In this document: positions 8,218 through 16,053 of the stretch, piece after piece
Layout of the letters: every line of letters begins with the position of its first letter
Position numbering within the stretch: the first letter of the stretch is position 1
Assembly (NCBI RefSeq): GCF_946902905.1
Contig: NZ_OX336385.1
Coordinates: 62,001 to 126,000 of the forward strand
Direction of reading: 5' to 3'
DNA from: Streptococcus sp. Marseille-Q6470
GTDB taxonomy: Bacteria > Bacillota > Bacilli > Lactobacillales > Streptococcaceae
DNA: 64,000 bases
The notes under the pieces: generated by a model
The model's database searches: none
Seen by the model: only the letters and a program-made list of their open reading frames with translations
Told to the model about the DNA's origin: nothing
Translations under genes and position numbers: made by a program

Positions 8218-9129
8218 ATGTACGATACGATTATTATCGGGGCAGGTCCTGCTGGGATGACTGCAGCCTTGTATGCGGCTCGCAGCAATCTCAAAGTTGC
8301 TTTGATTGAAGGTGGCCTTCCAGGAGGTCAGATGAACAATACTTCTGACATTGAAAACTATCCAGGTTATGCGAATATTAGTGGACCTGAGTTAGCAGAA
8401 AAGATGTTTGAACCTCTTGAAAATTTAGGGGTTGAGCATCTCTATGGCTTTGTCGAAACTATTGAGGATCACGGTGATGTTAAGAAAGTAATCACAGATG
8501 ATGAAGAATTTGAAACACGTACAGTCATCGTAGCGACTGGTTCTAAGCACCGTCTTTTGGGAGTTCCAGGTGAAGAAGAACTGAATAGTCGCGGGGTTTC
8601 TTACTGTGCGGTTTGTGATGGTGCCTTTTTCCGTGACCAAGATTTGTTGGTTGTAGGTGGAGGAGATTCGGCTGTTGAAGAAGCAATCTTCTTAACTCAG
8701 TTTGCCAAATCTGTAACCATCGTTCACCGTCGTGATGAACTTCGCGCCCAAAAGGTTTTGCAAGACCGCGCTTTTGCCAATGAAAAAATAAACTTCATTT
8801 GGGATTCGGTTGTTAAAGAAATCAAGGGTGAAAACCGAGTGGAGTCTGTTGTCATTGAAAATGTTAAAACAAATCAAGTGACTGAACATGCCTTTGGAGG
8901 TGTCTTCATCTATGTTGGTTTAGATCCAGTTAGCGATTTTACAAAAGATTTACAAATCCAAGATGAGTCAGGTTGGATTGTGACAGATGACCACATGAAG
9001 ACAAGTGTTGCAGGTGTCTTTGCAGTTGGAGATGTTCGTCAGAAAGACCTTCGCCAAGTTACAACAGCAGTTGGAGATGGTGCGATTGCAGGTCAAGAAG
9101 CCTATAAATATATTACTGAACACAGTTAA
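8218..9129 (+). CDS. trxB: Thioredoxin-disulfide reductase
   Basis: FAD- and NADPH-dependent flavoenzyme that keeps thioredoxin reduced. It is 303 aa, as expected for the low-molecular-weight bacterial type. The N-terminal FAD motif is GAGPAGMTAA, the redox pair is C130-A-V-C133, the NADPH motif is GGGDSAVEEA, and the C-terminal FAD segment is GVFAVGDVR. AAGAAGGAAAT precedes the ATG. The stop codon lies at the very edge of the repeat element that follows, so that element probably provides its terminator. Confidence 0.97.
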   Translation: MYDTIIIGAGPAGMTAALYAARSNLKVALIEGGLPGGQMNNTSDIENYPGYANISGPELAEKMFEPLENLGVEHLYGFVETIEDHGDVKKVITDDEEFETRTVIVATGSKHRLLGVPGEEELNSRGVSYCAVCDGAFFRDQDLLVVGGGDSAVEEAIFLTQFAKSVTIVHRRDELRAQKVLQDRAFANEKINFIWDSVVKEIKGENRVESVVIENVKTNQVTEHAFGGVFIYVGLDPVSDFTKDLQIQDESGWIVTDDHMKTSVAGVFAVGDVRQKDLRQVTTAVGDGAIAGQEAYKYITEHS

Positions 9130-9314
9130 AAAAGAGAGTGGGACAGAAATCGGTAATTCGGTAGAATTCGATTTCGTCGTCCCACCTCCGCACAGTTGAG
9201 TAGGGCTGTAAAAGCTGTTGAAATCAGCGTAGTAGAGCCCACTCAACCACTGCGTCTTGCTCGACAATCCAAAGACAATTGAGAGGCTAGGACTTTTGTC
9301 CCAGCCTCTTTTTT
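9128..9314. repeat. MITE-like interspersed repeat, copy 1
   Basis: A 187-bp element with imperfect terminal inverted repeats of about 24 bases: AAAAAAGAGAGTGGGACAGA at the left and the complement of AAAAAAGAGGCTGGGACAAA at the right. Inside are further stems: GTGGGAC with GTCCCAC, GTTGAGTAGGGCT with AGAGCCCACTCAAC, and a terminal GAGGCT...AGCCTC hairpin with a T run. It sits exactly between the converging trxB and rlmB stop codons and probably ends both transcripts. A second copy lies inverted at 43965-44147. It encodes nothing visible. Confidence 0.85.
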
Positions 9315-10041
9315 ATAATCGATTGCGGAAGACTTCGTACATAAGAATAGCAGCAGCAACGCTTGCATTGAGACTCTGTACATGTCCATTCATTGGAATG
9401 GTGATCATCTCGTCCACTTGTTTTTTGATGTTGCTAGAGATTCCCTTACCTTCATTCCCGATAATGAGGGCAATCTTTCCTTTGGTATTCCATTTGTGGC
9501 AAGGAGTTCCATTCATATCCGTTCCAAAAGTCCAGAAGCCTTCTTCTTTAAGTTTATCTAAGGTTTGGCTGAGATTGGTTACGCGGGCGATAGGAACGTG
9601 CTCAATAGCACCAGTGGCTGTCTTTGCAACTACGGGTGTCACACCAACAGCTCGATGTTTTGGAATGATGACACCTGAAACATTGGTTGCATCTGCCGTT
9701 CTTAGGATAGAGCCTAAGTTGTGAGGGTCTGTTAGTCCATCTAGAATCAATAGTAGTGGATTTTCTTCTTGACGAGTCTTAGCAAGAATCTGCTCAAGTT
9801 CAGTATAGGCAAATTCAGAAACACGTAAGACGAATCCCTGGTGAACAGCTCCTTCAGTCATTTCAGAAAGAGCCTTTTTTGAAGTCCAAGAGATGGATAC
9901 TTTCTTTTCAGTCGCCAGTTCCTTGACTTTTTCTACATTCTTACCTCGTAAATCATCCTGGAGATAGAGTTTGTTTCCAGTATTTGCTAACAGTGCTTCG
10001 GTAACGGCGTGAACGCCATAGACAATATCATTTGTTTTCAT
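9313..10041 (-). CDS. rlmB: 23S rRNA (guanosine-2251) 2'-O-methyltransferase, TrmH family
   Basis: SPOUT-class RNA methyltransferase of 242 aa. The N-terminal substrate-binding domain starts YGVHAVTEAL. The catalytic domain has motif 1 DPHNLGSILRTADA, motif 2 LIIGNEGKGIS and motif 3 MNGHVQSLNASVAAAILMYE. I chose ATG 10041. An in-frame TTG at 10074 lies inside the def terminator and is not credible. The extended -10 at 10048-10056 stands only six bases before this ATG, so the mRNA is predicted to be leaderless. Assignment to G2251 is by family; a tRNA target is possible. Confidence 0.9.
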   Translation of the reverse strand: MKTNDIVYGVHAVTEALLANTGNKLYLQDDLRGKNVEKVKELATEKKVSISWTSKKALSEMTEGAVHQGFVLRVSEFAYTELEQILAKTRQEENPLLLILDGLTDPHNLGSILRTADATNVSGVIIPKHRAVGVTPVVAKTATGAIEHVPIARVTNLSQTLDKLKEEGFWTFGTDMNGTPCHKWNTKGKIALIIGNEGKGISSNIKKQVDEMITIPMNGHVQSLNASVAAAILMYEVFRNRL

Positions 10042-10047
10042 GGCTCT

Positions 10048-10056
10048 ATTATAACA
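10048..10056 (-). promoter_or_regulatory. Extended -10 promoter of rlmB, leaderless
   Basis: Minus-strand TGTTATAAT. The -10 ends six bases before the rlmB ATG, so the usual start of transcription seven bases downstream falls on the A of the start codon. Confidence 0.65.
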
Positions 10057-10059
10057 TAA

Positions 10060-10083
10060 AACCCCGTCTTTCAACGGGATTTT
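10060..10083 (-). terminator. Terminator after def
   Basis: On the minus strand ATCCCGT, loop TGAAAG, ACGGGGT and a T run. It separates def from rlmB. Confidence 0.8.
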
Positions 10084-10085
10084 CT

Positions 10086-10697
10086 TTATTCCAGAATTAG
10101 TAAACCTTCTTTGACTGCAAAAGGATCCTTTTCATTGATACGATCATAAAACATAACACCATTTAAGTGGTCAATTTCATGTTGGACAACGATGGAGTTG
10201 TAGCCTTTTAGCTTGATACGATGTTTTTCGCCATCCTTGTCAAAGTAGTCAACAGTCACTCGAGCGTGACGGATAACATAACCTGGAACAGCTCGGTCGA
10301 CTGATAGACATCCTTCCCCCTCACCTAGAGCAGCATCTTGGACTGAATGTGAGACAATCTTAGGATTGTACATAACAGCTTGTAAGTCATAGGCTTCTTG
10401 AGGTGTTTCACCTTCCTCGGTGATATTAGGAACCAAAACAGCGATGATGCGTTTAGAGATATCTAATTGTGGTGCTGCAAGTCCGACTCCTCCACGTAGC
10501 CCTAACTTTTCAACCATAACTGGGTCTTGTGAATGTTTCAAAAATTGCATCATTTTCTCTCCTAGAATGATATCTTGATCACTCAATGGGAAAGTGACTT
10601 CCTCGGCAACTGCACGTAGGGTTGGATTGCCCTCGCGGATAATATCTTTCATATCGATTAAATGTGAAGCTTTTGTAATACGTTCTATAGCAGACAT
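10086..10697 (-). CDS. def: Peptide deformylase
   Basis: Metalloenzyme that removes the N-formyl group from nascent proteins. It is 203 aa, type 2 as in Gram-positives with an insertion before the active site. All three motifs are present: GLAAPQ at 72-77, EGCLS with metal-ligand Cys130, and HEIDH at 173-177 with ligands His173 and His177 and catalytic Glu174. A GGAAGGAGAGAAA site precedes the ATG. It is monocistronic, ended by its own hairpin. Confidence 0.97.
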   Translation of the reverse strand: MSAIERITKASHLIDMKDIIREGNPTLRAVAEEVTFPLSDQDIILGEKMMQFLKHSQDPVMVEKLGLRGGVGLAAPQLDISKRIIAVLVPNITEEGETPQEAYDLQAVMYNPKIVSHSVQDAALGEGEGCLSVDRAVPGYVIRHARVTVDYFDKDGEKHRIKLKGYNSIVVQHEIDHLNGVMFYDRINEKDPFAVKEGLLILE

Positions 10698-10807
10698 TTT
10701 CTCTCCTTCCTTCCATTACAGTTCCATGATAACACAAAATAGTTGAGAAAGAAAGTCACAGAAGCTGTTATAAAATATTAGAATAAAAGAAAATACCTGT
10801 TTGTCTG

Positions 10808-10816
10808 TGGTATAAT
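10808..10816 (+). promoter_or_regulatory. Extended -10 promoter of the capA-like gene
   Basis: TGGTATAAT at 10808-10816; no good -35 is seen. Start codon about 40 bases downstream. Confidence 0.6.
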
Positions 10817-10856
10817 AAGATAAGGAGACTTGCATTAAAAAGCAAGGAGAAGAATG

Positions 10857-12176
10857 ATGGAAAAACGCAGTAGTAGAAATCAAAAAGGTCCTGTCTTAGG
10901 ACTTGTCAGAAAATTAATTCGATTTTTTAGAAACTATCGCCAATGGAGTAATAAAACCTTTATTGCTGTTTTGTTGATTGTAGTTGCTATCTCGATGGTA
11001 TTGACCTTATTAGCTGAAGGACTAAAGGGTATTCCTTTAGTAAATAGTAGTGCAACTACAGTGAGTCAGAGTGCTAATTCTAAGGAGAAGAATACTGTAA
11101 CAGAACAGGAAACAAGTGCTCGTATCATGGCAAATGGTGATTTGCTCTACCATGATATTATTTACATCTCAGCAAAAAAGTCAGATGGCACCTACGATTT
11201 CCATGAAAATTTTGAATACGTAAAGCCTTGGCTGAAGCAAGCTGATTTAGTTCTTGGTGATTTTGAAGGAACCGTAAATAAAGACCACTATCTTGCAGGT
11301 TATCCTTTGTTTAATGCACCTGGTGAAGTTATGGATGCTATAAAAGATGCAGGCTATCAAGTGCTAGACTTGGCTCATAATCATATCTTGGATTCTCAGA
11401 TTGAGGGAGTCGTTTCAACCGCAGATGCTATTGAAAAGGCAGGAATGACACCAGTCGGGGTCTATACCCATGAATCACGAGATAAGGCGCCTTTAGTTAT
11501 CAAGGAAGTCAACGGTATTAAAGTTGCTATTTTAGCCTATTCCTATGGTTTTAATGGCATTGAACAAAGCATTTCTCAAGAGGATTATAATCGCTATCTT
11601 TCAGACTTAGACGAAGAGAAAATGAAGGCTGAAATTGAACGAGCAGAGAAGGAGGCGGATATTACAATTATCATGCCTCAGATGGGAGTTGAGTATCAAA
11701 TTGAGCCGACTGAGGAGCAAAAGAAACTTTACCATAAAATGATTGATTGGGGAGCAGATATTATCTTTGGTGGTCACCCTCACGTTGTTGAACCAGCTGA
11801 AACGGTTGAAAAAGACGGTGACAAAAAGCTTATCATTTACTCTATGGGGAATTTTATCTCAAATCAACGGATTGAAACTATGCAGGATGTTGAAAATGCC
11901 AAGTGGACGGAACGTGGAGTCCTCATGGATGTGACCATTAAGAAGAAATCCGGTAAAACGACTATCGAGACAGCCCAAGCTCATCCAAGTTGGGTGAGTC
12001 GGACTCCAAAGGGAGGTTATTCGTCAGAAGGCTACCCGCTCTATCTTTACCAAACCTTTATCTTGGAAGATTTTATTGAGGGTGGGAAATACCGTAGTCA
12101 GTTAGACGAGGCGACCAAGGAACGGATTGATACAGCCTATAAAGAAATGAATGAACATGTAGGTTTGAAGTGGTAG
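10857..12176 (+). CDS. CapA/PGA_cap-family metallophosphatase-like protein
   Basis: A 439-aa membrane-anchored protein. A basic N terminus is followed by one hydrophobic helix at about residues 35-56, then an extracellular PGA_cap domain of the calcineurin-like fold. Visible metal-site motifs are ANGDLLYHD, LGDFEGTV, LAHNHILD and FGGHPHVVEP. The family includes CapA/PgsA of poly-gamma-glutamate capsule synthesis, but no capsule synthetase genes are here, so the substrate is unknown. ATG 10857 has the better spacing from AAGGAG than ATG 10854. Probably co-transcribed with the next two hydrolase genes. Confidence 0.87.
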   Translation: MEKRSSRNQKGPVLGLVRKLIRFFRNYRQWSNKTFIAVLLIVVAISMVLTLLAEGLKGIPLVNSSATTVSQSANSKEKNTVTEQETSARIMANGDLLYHDIIYISAKKSDGTYDFHENFEYVKPWLKQADLVLGDFEGTVNKDHYLAGYPLFNAPGEVMDAIKDAGYQVLDLAHNHILDSQIEGVVSTADAIEKAGMTPVGVYTHESRDKAPLVIKEVNGIKVAILAYSYGFNGIEQSISQEDYNRYLSDLDEEKMKAEIERAEKEADITIIMPQMGVEYQIEPTEEQKKLYHKMIDWGADIIFGGHPHVVEPAETVEKDGDKKLIIYSMGNFISNQRIETMQDVENAKWTERGVLMDVTIKKKSGKTTIETAQAHPSWVSRTPKGGYSSEGYPLYLYQTFILEDFIEGGKYRSQLDEATKERIDTAYKEMNEHVGLKW

Positions 12177-12200
12177 TGATTCGAACCTCAAGGAGACACA

Positions 12201-13028
12201 ATGGAAATTAAGATAATAGCAACGGATATGGATGGTACTCTGTTAGACCCAAAAGGACAACTGGATCTATCACGGCTTGAAAAAATCTTGGATCGTCTAG
12301 ATCAACGTGGCGTTCGTTTTGTCATTGCAACGGGAAATGAAGTTCATCGCATGAGACAATTACTGGGACATCTAGCAGAAAGAGTCGTTCTTGTAGTTGC
12401 TAACGGTGCTCGTATATTTGAAAATGATGAATTGCTTCAAGCACAAACTTGGGATGATGCCATGGTTGATAGGGCTTTGAACTATTTTAAAGGTAGAGAA
12501 TGTCAGGATCAGTTTGTCGTAACTGGTATGAATGGTGGCTTTGTAAAGGAAGGTACTGTCTTTACAGAACTGGATAAATTTATGACTCCAGAGATGATTG
12601 AAAAGCTCTACCAACGCATGCATTTTGTTGATGAATTTGACTCCAGCCTTTTCGGTGGTGTCCTCAAGATGAGTATGGTTGTTGGTGAAGAACGATCAGA
12701 TACAGTTTTGCAGGAAATTAATGACTTGTTTGATGGGCATGTGCGAGCTGTTTCCAGCGGTTATGGTTGTATTGATATCTTACAAGATGGGATTCATAAG
12801 GCGTGGGGCCTAGAAGAATTGCTCAAACGTTGGAATTTAAAACCTGAACAAATCATGGCCTTTGGTGATAGTGAAAATGACATTGAAATGTTAGAGTTGG
12901 CAGGTATTTCATATGCCATGGAAAATGCAGAAGATGCTGTTAAAGAAGTAGCTACAAAAATAGCCCCAGCCAACAGTCAGGCGGGTGTTTACCAAGTTTT
13001 AGAAAACTGGCTAGAAAGAGGAGAATAA
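12201..13028 (+). CDS. Cof-type HAD-IIB hydrolase
   Basis: A 275-aa haloacid [16 protein letters not shown] phosphatase. Motif I DMDGTLLD carries the nucleophile and acid/base Asp at residues 9 and 11, motif II is the FVIATGNE region, and motif IV is FGDSENDIEM. The large middle cap of about 110 residues places it in subclass IIB, whose members dephosphorylate sugar phosphates, PLP or FMN. Its exact substrate is not evident. CAAGGAGA precedes the ATG. It is one base from the SGNH hydrolase gene. Confidence 0.9.
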   Translation: MEIKIIATDMDGTLLDPKGQLDLSRLEKILDRLDQRGVRFVIATGNEVHRMRQLLGHLAERVVLVVANGARIFENDELLQAQTWDDAMVDRALNYFKGRECQDQFVVTGMNGGFVKEGTVFTELDKFMTPEMIEKLYQRMHFVDEFDSSLFGGVLKMSMVVGEERSDTVLQEINDLFDGHVRAVSSGYGCIDILQDGIHKAWGLEELLKRWNLKPEQIMAFGDSENDIEMLELAGISYAMENAEDAVKEVATKIAPANSQAGVYQVLENWLERGE

Positions 13029-13029
13029 C

Positions 13030-13665
13030 TTGGCAGTACAACTATTAGAAAACTGGCTCTTAAAAGAGCAAGAGAAAATCCAAACCAAGTATCGTGAACT
13101 CAATCAGATTTCTGTAATTGAACCCAATATCATTTTTATCGGTGATTCTATTGTTGAGTATTATCCCTTGCAGGAATTGCTAGGGACAGCCAAGATCATT
13201 GTGAATAGAGGGATTCGAGGCTATCAGACTGGACTTTTGCTAGATAACCTAGATGCTCATCTCTATGGTGATGCGGTGGATCAGATTGTGCTTTTGATTG
13301 GGACAAATGACATCGGAAAAGATGTCCCGATGAGTCAAGCATTAGCGAATCTTGAAAGAGTGATTCAAAGTATTTCTCGCGACTATCCGCTGTCACAGAT
13401 TAAGCTAGTGTCCATTTTGCCAGTCCATGAAGGTGAAGAGTACAAACAGACTGTTTATATTCGTACCAATGAAAAAATTAAAGAATGGAATCAAGCCTAT
13501 CAAGAACTGGCATCAGCCTATATGCAGGTAGAATATGTATCTGTTTTTGAGAAACTACTAGATCAGGAAGGTCAACTCAAATCAGACTATACAACAGATG
13601 GTCTTCATCTTAGCGTCTCTGGCTATCAGACTTTATCAAAAGCCTTGAAAGATTACATTTTCTAA
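13030..13665 (+). CDS. SGNH/GDSL-family hydrolase
   Basis: A 211-aa esterase-fold protein. Block I is FIGDSIVEYYP with the catalytic Ser, block III is LLIGTNDIGKD with the oxyanion Asn, and block V is TDGLHLS with the Asp-x-x-His pair. It resembles platelet-activating-factor acetylhydrolase-like proteins; I recall a pneumococcal structure under that name, but the natural substrate is unknown. The start is TTG at 13030, supported by AGAGGAG at a normal distance. It has no signal peptide and so is cytosolic. Confidence 0.88.
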   Translation: MAVQLLENWLLKEQEKIQTKYRELNQISVIEPNIIFIGDSIVEYYPLQELLGTAKIIVNRGIRGYQTGLLLDNLDAHLYGDAVDQIVLLIGTNDIGKDVPMSQALANLERVIQSISRDYPLSQIKLVSILPVHEGEEYKQTVYIRTNEKIKEWNQAYQELASAYMQVEYVSVFEKLLDQEGQLKSDYTTDGLHLSVSGYQTLSKALKDYIF

Positions 13666-13680
13666 GCTTTTGCCTACTTT

Positions 13681-13709
13681 TTGCTTTTTAAAGCTAGATA
13701 AGGTATAAT
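13681..13709 (+). promoter_or_regulatory. Promoter of ssrA
   Basis: TTGCTT (13681-13686), 17 bases, TATAAT (13704-13709), 15 bases before the mature tmRNA 5' end. Confidence 0.75.
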
Positions 13710-13724
13710 ATCTTTATAGTCTTT

Positions 13725-14069
13725 GGGGTCGTTACGGATTCGACAGGCATTATGAGGCATATTTTGCAACTCGTGTGGCGACGTAAACGCTCAGTTAAAT
13801 ATAACTGCAAAAAATAACACATCTTACGCTCTAGCTGCCTAAAAACCAGCAGGCGTGACCCGATTCGGATTGCTCGTGTCTGATGATGGGTCTTATTATT
13901 AGCGAGATACGATCAAGCTTTGTCTAGCAGTTTGATAAGAGATTGATAGGCTCGCAGTTCCTGGGCTTGAGTTATGTGTCGAGGGACTGTTAAAACAATA
14001 CATAACCTATGGTTGTAGACAAATATGTTGGCAGGTGTTTGGACGTGGGTTCGACTCCCACCGGCTCCA
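13725..14069 (+). ncRNA. ssrA: Transfer-messenger RNA (tmRNA)
   Basis: Rescues stalled ribosomes by trans-translation. The 5' end GGGGTCGTTACGGATTCGAC and the 3' end TGGGTTCGACTCCCACCGGC followed by TCCA form the tRNA-like domain, with the T-loop visible. The tag reading frame runs from GCA at 13807 and encodes AKNNTSYALAA before the TAA at 13840-13842; the terminal ALAA is the ClpXP degron. Length 345 nt and tag are those of mitis-group streptococci. The CCA end is encoded. Confidence 0.97.
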
Positions 14070-14098
14070 TTAATAATTTACTTATTTTGTAAATATTT

Positions 14099-14129
14099 TT
14101 AAAGCGTTGTTAATTCAACGTTTTTTATT
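14099..14129 (+). terminator. Terminator of ssrA
   Basis: Stem CGTTG, loop TTAATT, CAACG, followed by TTTTTT, 30 bases past the tmRNA end. Confidence 0.75.
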
Positions 14130-14250
14130 TTATTCTTTTATATTTCTTGGTAATCCTTTTTTAAAAAAGGATTCAACAAAGGATACAACATTCCACCGTA
14201 TCCTAAATATAAAACAGGTACTGAATTTCTTCAGTTTTTTAAAAAATTTG

Positions 14251-14259
14251 TGATATAAT
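14251..14259 (+). promoter_or_regulatory. Extended -10 promoter of mntH
   Basis: TGATATAAT at 14251-14259, overlapping the palindrome that follows. The expected transcript has a leader of about 125 bases. Confidence 0.65.
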
Positions 14260-14272
14260 TAAGGTACCTTAA
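14259..14272. promoter_or_regulatory. Candidate metal-repressor operator at mntH
   Basis: Perfect 14-bp palindrome TTAAGGTACCTTAA covering the last base of the -10 and the transcription start. The half-site spacing resembles operators of DtxR/MntR-type metal repressors. Direct binding is inference. Confidence 0.5.
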
Positions 14273-14391
14273 GAAAATTTATGAAAATTATCAGTAGTTT
14301 TTCGCAGCCATTTTCAGTATCTTATGGGTTTATATTATCTTTCAGTAATGATAAGCGACGAAAGGGTCGGTTTAGAAAGAGGTAAAGAGAA

Positions 14392-15726
14392 ATGTCTTCT
14401 CATAAAAAGGTTTCACTTTCTGAGATTAATCAGTCTATAGAGACTCCAAATAATAATCATTTCTGGCAAAATTTAAAGGCCTTTTTAGGTCCGGGTGCTC
14501 TTGTAGCAGTTGGTTATATGGATCCAGGGAACTGGATAACCAGTGTTGTCGGTGGTGCTTCCTATAAGTATAGTCTCTTGTTTGTCATCTTGATTTCATC
14601 TCTCATTGCCATGCAACTTCAGCAGATGGCAGGAAAGCTTGGGATTGTAACCCAGATGGACTTGGCTCAGGCAACAGCTCATCATTCACCTAAATGGCTT
14701 CGTTATAGCTTATGGGTGATTTTAGAATTAGCCTTGATGGCGACAGACCTGGCAGAAGTACTAGGTTCAGCCATTGCTCTTAATCTTCTCTTTAAGATTC
14801 CGATTATGATAGCCATCCTTTTGACGGTTCTAGATGTCTTTCTCTTATTGCTACTGATGAAATTTGGCTTTAAGAAGATCGAAGCTATCGTTACAACACT
14901 GATTTTAACAATCTTAGCAATCTTTACTTATCTGGTAGCTTTGTCACATCCAAGCTTCCAAGGAATCGCTGAGGGTTATTTACCAAATTCAACCTTATTT
15001 GAGAGTCCATTGCCAGGACATGAAAGTCAATTAACATTAGCGCTGGGAATAGTAGGTGCGACAGTGATGCCCCATAACCTCTATTTGCATTCTTCCTTGT
15101 CTCAAACTCGGAAAATCAATCACAAGGACAGAAATGATGTTCGAAAAGCGGTGCGCTTTATGACTTGGGACTCAAATCTCCAATTATCCTTGGCCTTTGT
15201 GGTTAACTCCCTTCTATTGATTTTAGGAGCGGCCCTCTTCTTCGGCCATGCATCCGAGATTTCTGCCTTCTCTCAAATGTATAATGCCTTGCAGGATTCA
15301 ACCATTGCAGGAGCCATCGCTAGCTCGACCTTATCAACCTTGTTTGCCTTGGCCCTATTAGCCAGTGGTCAGAATTCGACTATCACAGGTACCTTGACAG
15401 GACAAATCGTTATGGAAGGTTTCTTACATTTGCGATTGCCTCAGTGGTTCATTCGTTTGGCGACTCGTCTCTTTGCCTTACTGCCTGTCATCATAGTAGC
15501 AGTTTTGTTTGGTCATCAGGAAAAAACATTGGATCAGTTGTTGGTTTATTCACAGGTCTTTCTTTCTATTGCTCTTCCATTTTCAATCTTTCCTCTGATT
15601 TATCTAACCTCAAAAAAATCACTGATGGGAGAATTTACCAACGCCAAATGGAATACTATCCTTGGTTATATCGTTTCCATTATCTTGACCATCCTCAATG
15701 TGAAATTGTTATTTGATATTTTCTAA
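14392..15726 (+). CDS. mntH: Nramp-family divalent metal (Mn2+) transporter
   Basis: Proton-coupled manganese/iron importer of the plasma membrane, 444 aa with about eleven helices. The metal-site motifs are intact: MDPGNWITS in helix 1 at about residues 43-51 and the helix 6 region VGATVMPHNLYLHSS, with Asp, Asn and Met ligands. The N-terminal 30 residues are hydrophilic. AAAGAGGTAAAGAGAA precedes the ATG. It has its own promoter with a palindromic operator candidate and terminator, inserted between ssrA and a tRNA gene. Regulation by manganese is expected. Confidence 0.95.
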   Translation: MSSHKKVSLSEINQSIETPNNNHFWQNLKAFLGPGALVAVGYMDPGNWITSVVGGASYKYSLLFVILISSLIAMQLQQMAGKLGIVTQMDLAQATAHHSPKWLRYSLWVILELALMATDLAEVLGSAIALNLLFKIPIMIAILLTVLDVFLLLLLMKFGFKKIEAIVTTLILTILAIFTYLVALSHPSFQGIAEGYLPNSTLFESPLPGHESQLTLALGIVGATVMPHNLYLHSSLSQTRKINHKDRNDVRKAVRFMTWDSNLQLSLAFVVNSLLLILGAALFFGHASEISAFSQMYNALQDSTIAGAIASSTLSTLFALALLASGQNSTITGTLTGQIVMEGFLHLRLPQWFIRLATRLFALLPVIIVAVLFGHQEKTLDQLLVYSQVFLSIALPFSIFPLIYLTSKKSLMGEFTNAKWNTILGYIVSIILTILNVKLLFDIF

Positions 15727-15759
15727 GAAATTCACCCGAGTTATAAAACAAACATATAA

Positions 15760-15794
15760 AAAAAGATACCCAAGATTTCTTGGGTATCTTTTTT
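15760..15794. terminator. Terminator between mntH and tRNA-Ser
   Basis: A 14-bp stem, AAAAGATACCCAAG with CTTGGGTATCTTTT, with A run left and T run right. It can serve mntH on the plus strand and the tRNA on the minus strand. Confidence 0.88.
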
Positions 15795-15805
15795 AGAAAA
15801 TAAAC

Positions 15806-15892
15806 GGAAGACATGGGATTCGAACCCACGCACGCTTTAACACGCCTACCGCGTTTCCAACACGGCCTCTTAAGCCTCTTGAGTAATCTTCC
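15806..15892 (-). tRNA. tRNA-Ser (anticodon GGA)
   Basis: An 87-nt class II tRNA with a long variable arm. The acceptor stem pairs GGAAGAT at the 5' end with its partner in ATGTCTTCC at the 3' end. The anticodon loop TTGGAAA gives GGA at 15858-15856 and the T-arm is GTGGGTTCGAATCCCA. CCA is not encoded. It reads UCC and UCU serine codons. Confidence 0.95.
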
Positions 15893-15907
15893 ATTGCTTA
15901 CTCACCT

Positions 15908-15936
15908 AGTCTACCATAAAGCCTTCTTTCTTGCAA
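15908..15936 (-). promoter_or_regulatory. Promoter of tRNA-Ser
   Basis: Minus strand TTGCAA (15936-15931), 17 bases, TAGACT (15913-15908), about 16 bases before the tRNA 5' end. Confidence 0.55.
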
Positions 15937-15964
15937 ATTTATTTGAAGTTGAGGGGGCGGTGAC

Positions 15965-15992
15965 AGAAAATGAAAGAAAATGATAAAAAATG
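15965..15992 (+). promoter_or_regulatory. Ten-bp-phased repeats, candidate FruR operator
   Basis: AGAAAATGA occurs at 15965 and 15975, and a third degenerate copy (ATAAAAAATG) follows exactly ten bases on. The last ends one base before the -35. Face-matched repeats next to a promoter of a DeoR-family-controlled operon suggest FruR binding. Confidence 0.45.
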
Positions 15993-15993
15993 C

Positions 15994-16021
15994 TTGACTT
16001 TGATATTTTTTATGATAGAAT
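15994..16021 (+). promoter_or_regulatory. Promoter of the fruRBA operon
   Basis: TTGACT (15994-15999), 16 bases, TAGAAT (16016-16021). Confidence 0.7.
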
Positions 16022-16026
16022 GAATA

Positions 16027-16041
16027 ATGTAATCGTTAACA
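16027..16041 (+). promoter_or_regulatory. cre site (CcpA) of the fru operon
   Basis: ATGTAATCGTTAACA matches the catabolite-response consensus WTGNAANCGNWWNCW at every defined position. It covers the transcription start, so CcpA would repress when glucose is present. Confidence 0.8.
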
Positions 16042-16053
16042 GGAGGTGGGTTC

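Larger units (their letters stand above)
14070..14391. other. Intergenic region between ssrA and mntH
   Basis: 322 bases without a gene. It holds the ssrA terminator, an AT-rich stretch with a TCCTTTTTTAAAAAAGGA palindrome at about 14153-14171, the mntH promoter and a 14-bp palindrome, then a 120-base untranslated leader of mntH. I looked for the conserved manganese riboswitch (yybP-ykoY) core in the leader and did not see it. Confidence 0.6.

Noticed and set aside
9005..9267. Frames on both strands through the trxB end and repeat element
   Set aside because: They cross the hairpin-rich element, overlap trxB and lack start signals.
10042..10074. Extension of rlmB to a TTG at 10074
   Set aside because: The added 11 codons are the def terminator and the rlmB promoter.
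14272..14391. Leader of mntH as a manganese riboswitch
   Set aside because: I did not find the conserved yybP-ykoY core; a palindromic operator is a better supported explanation.
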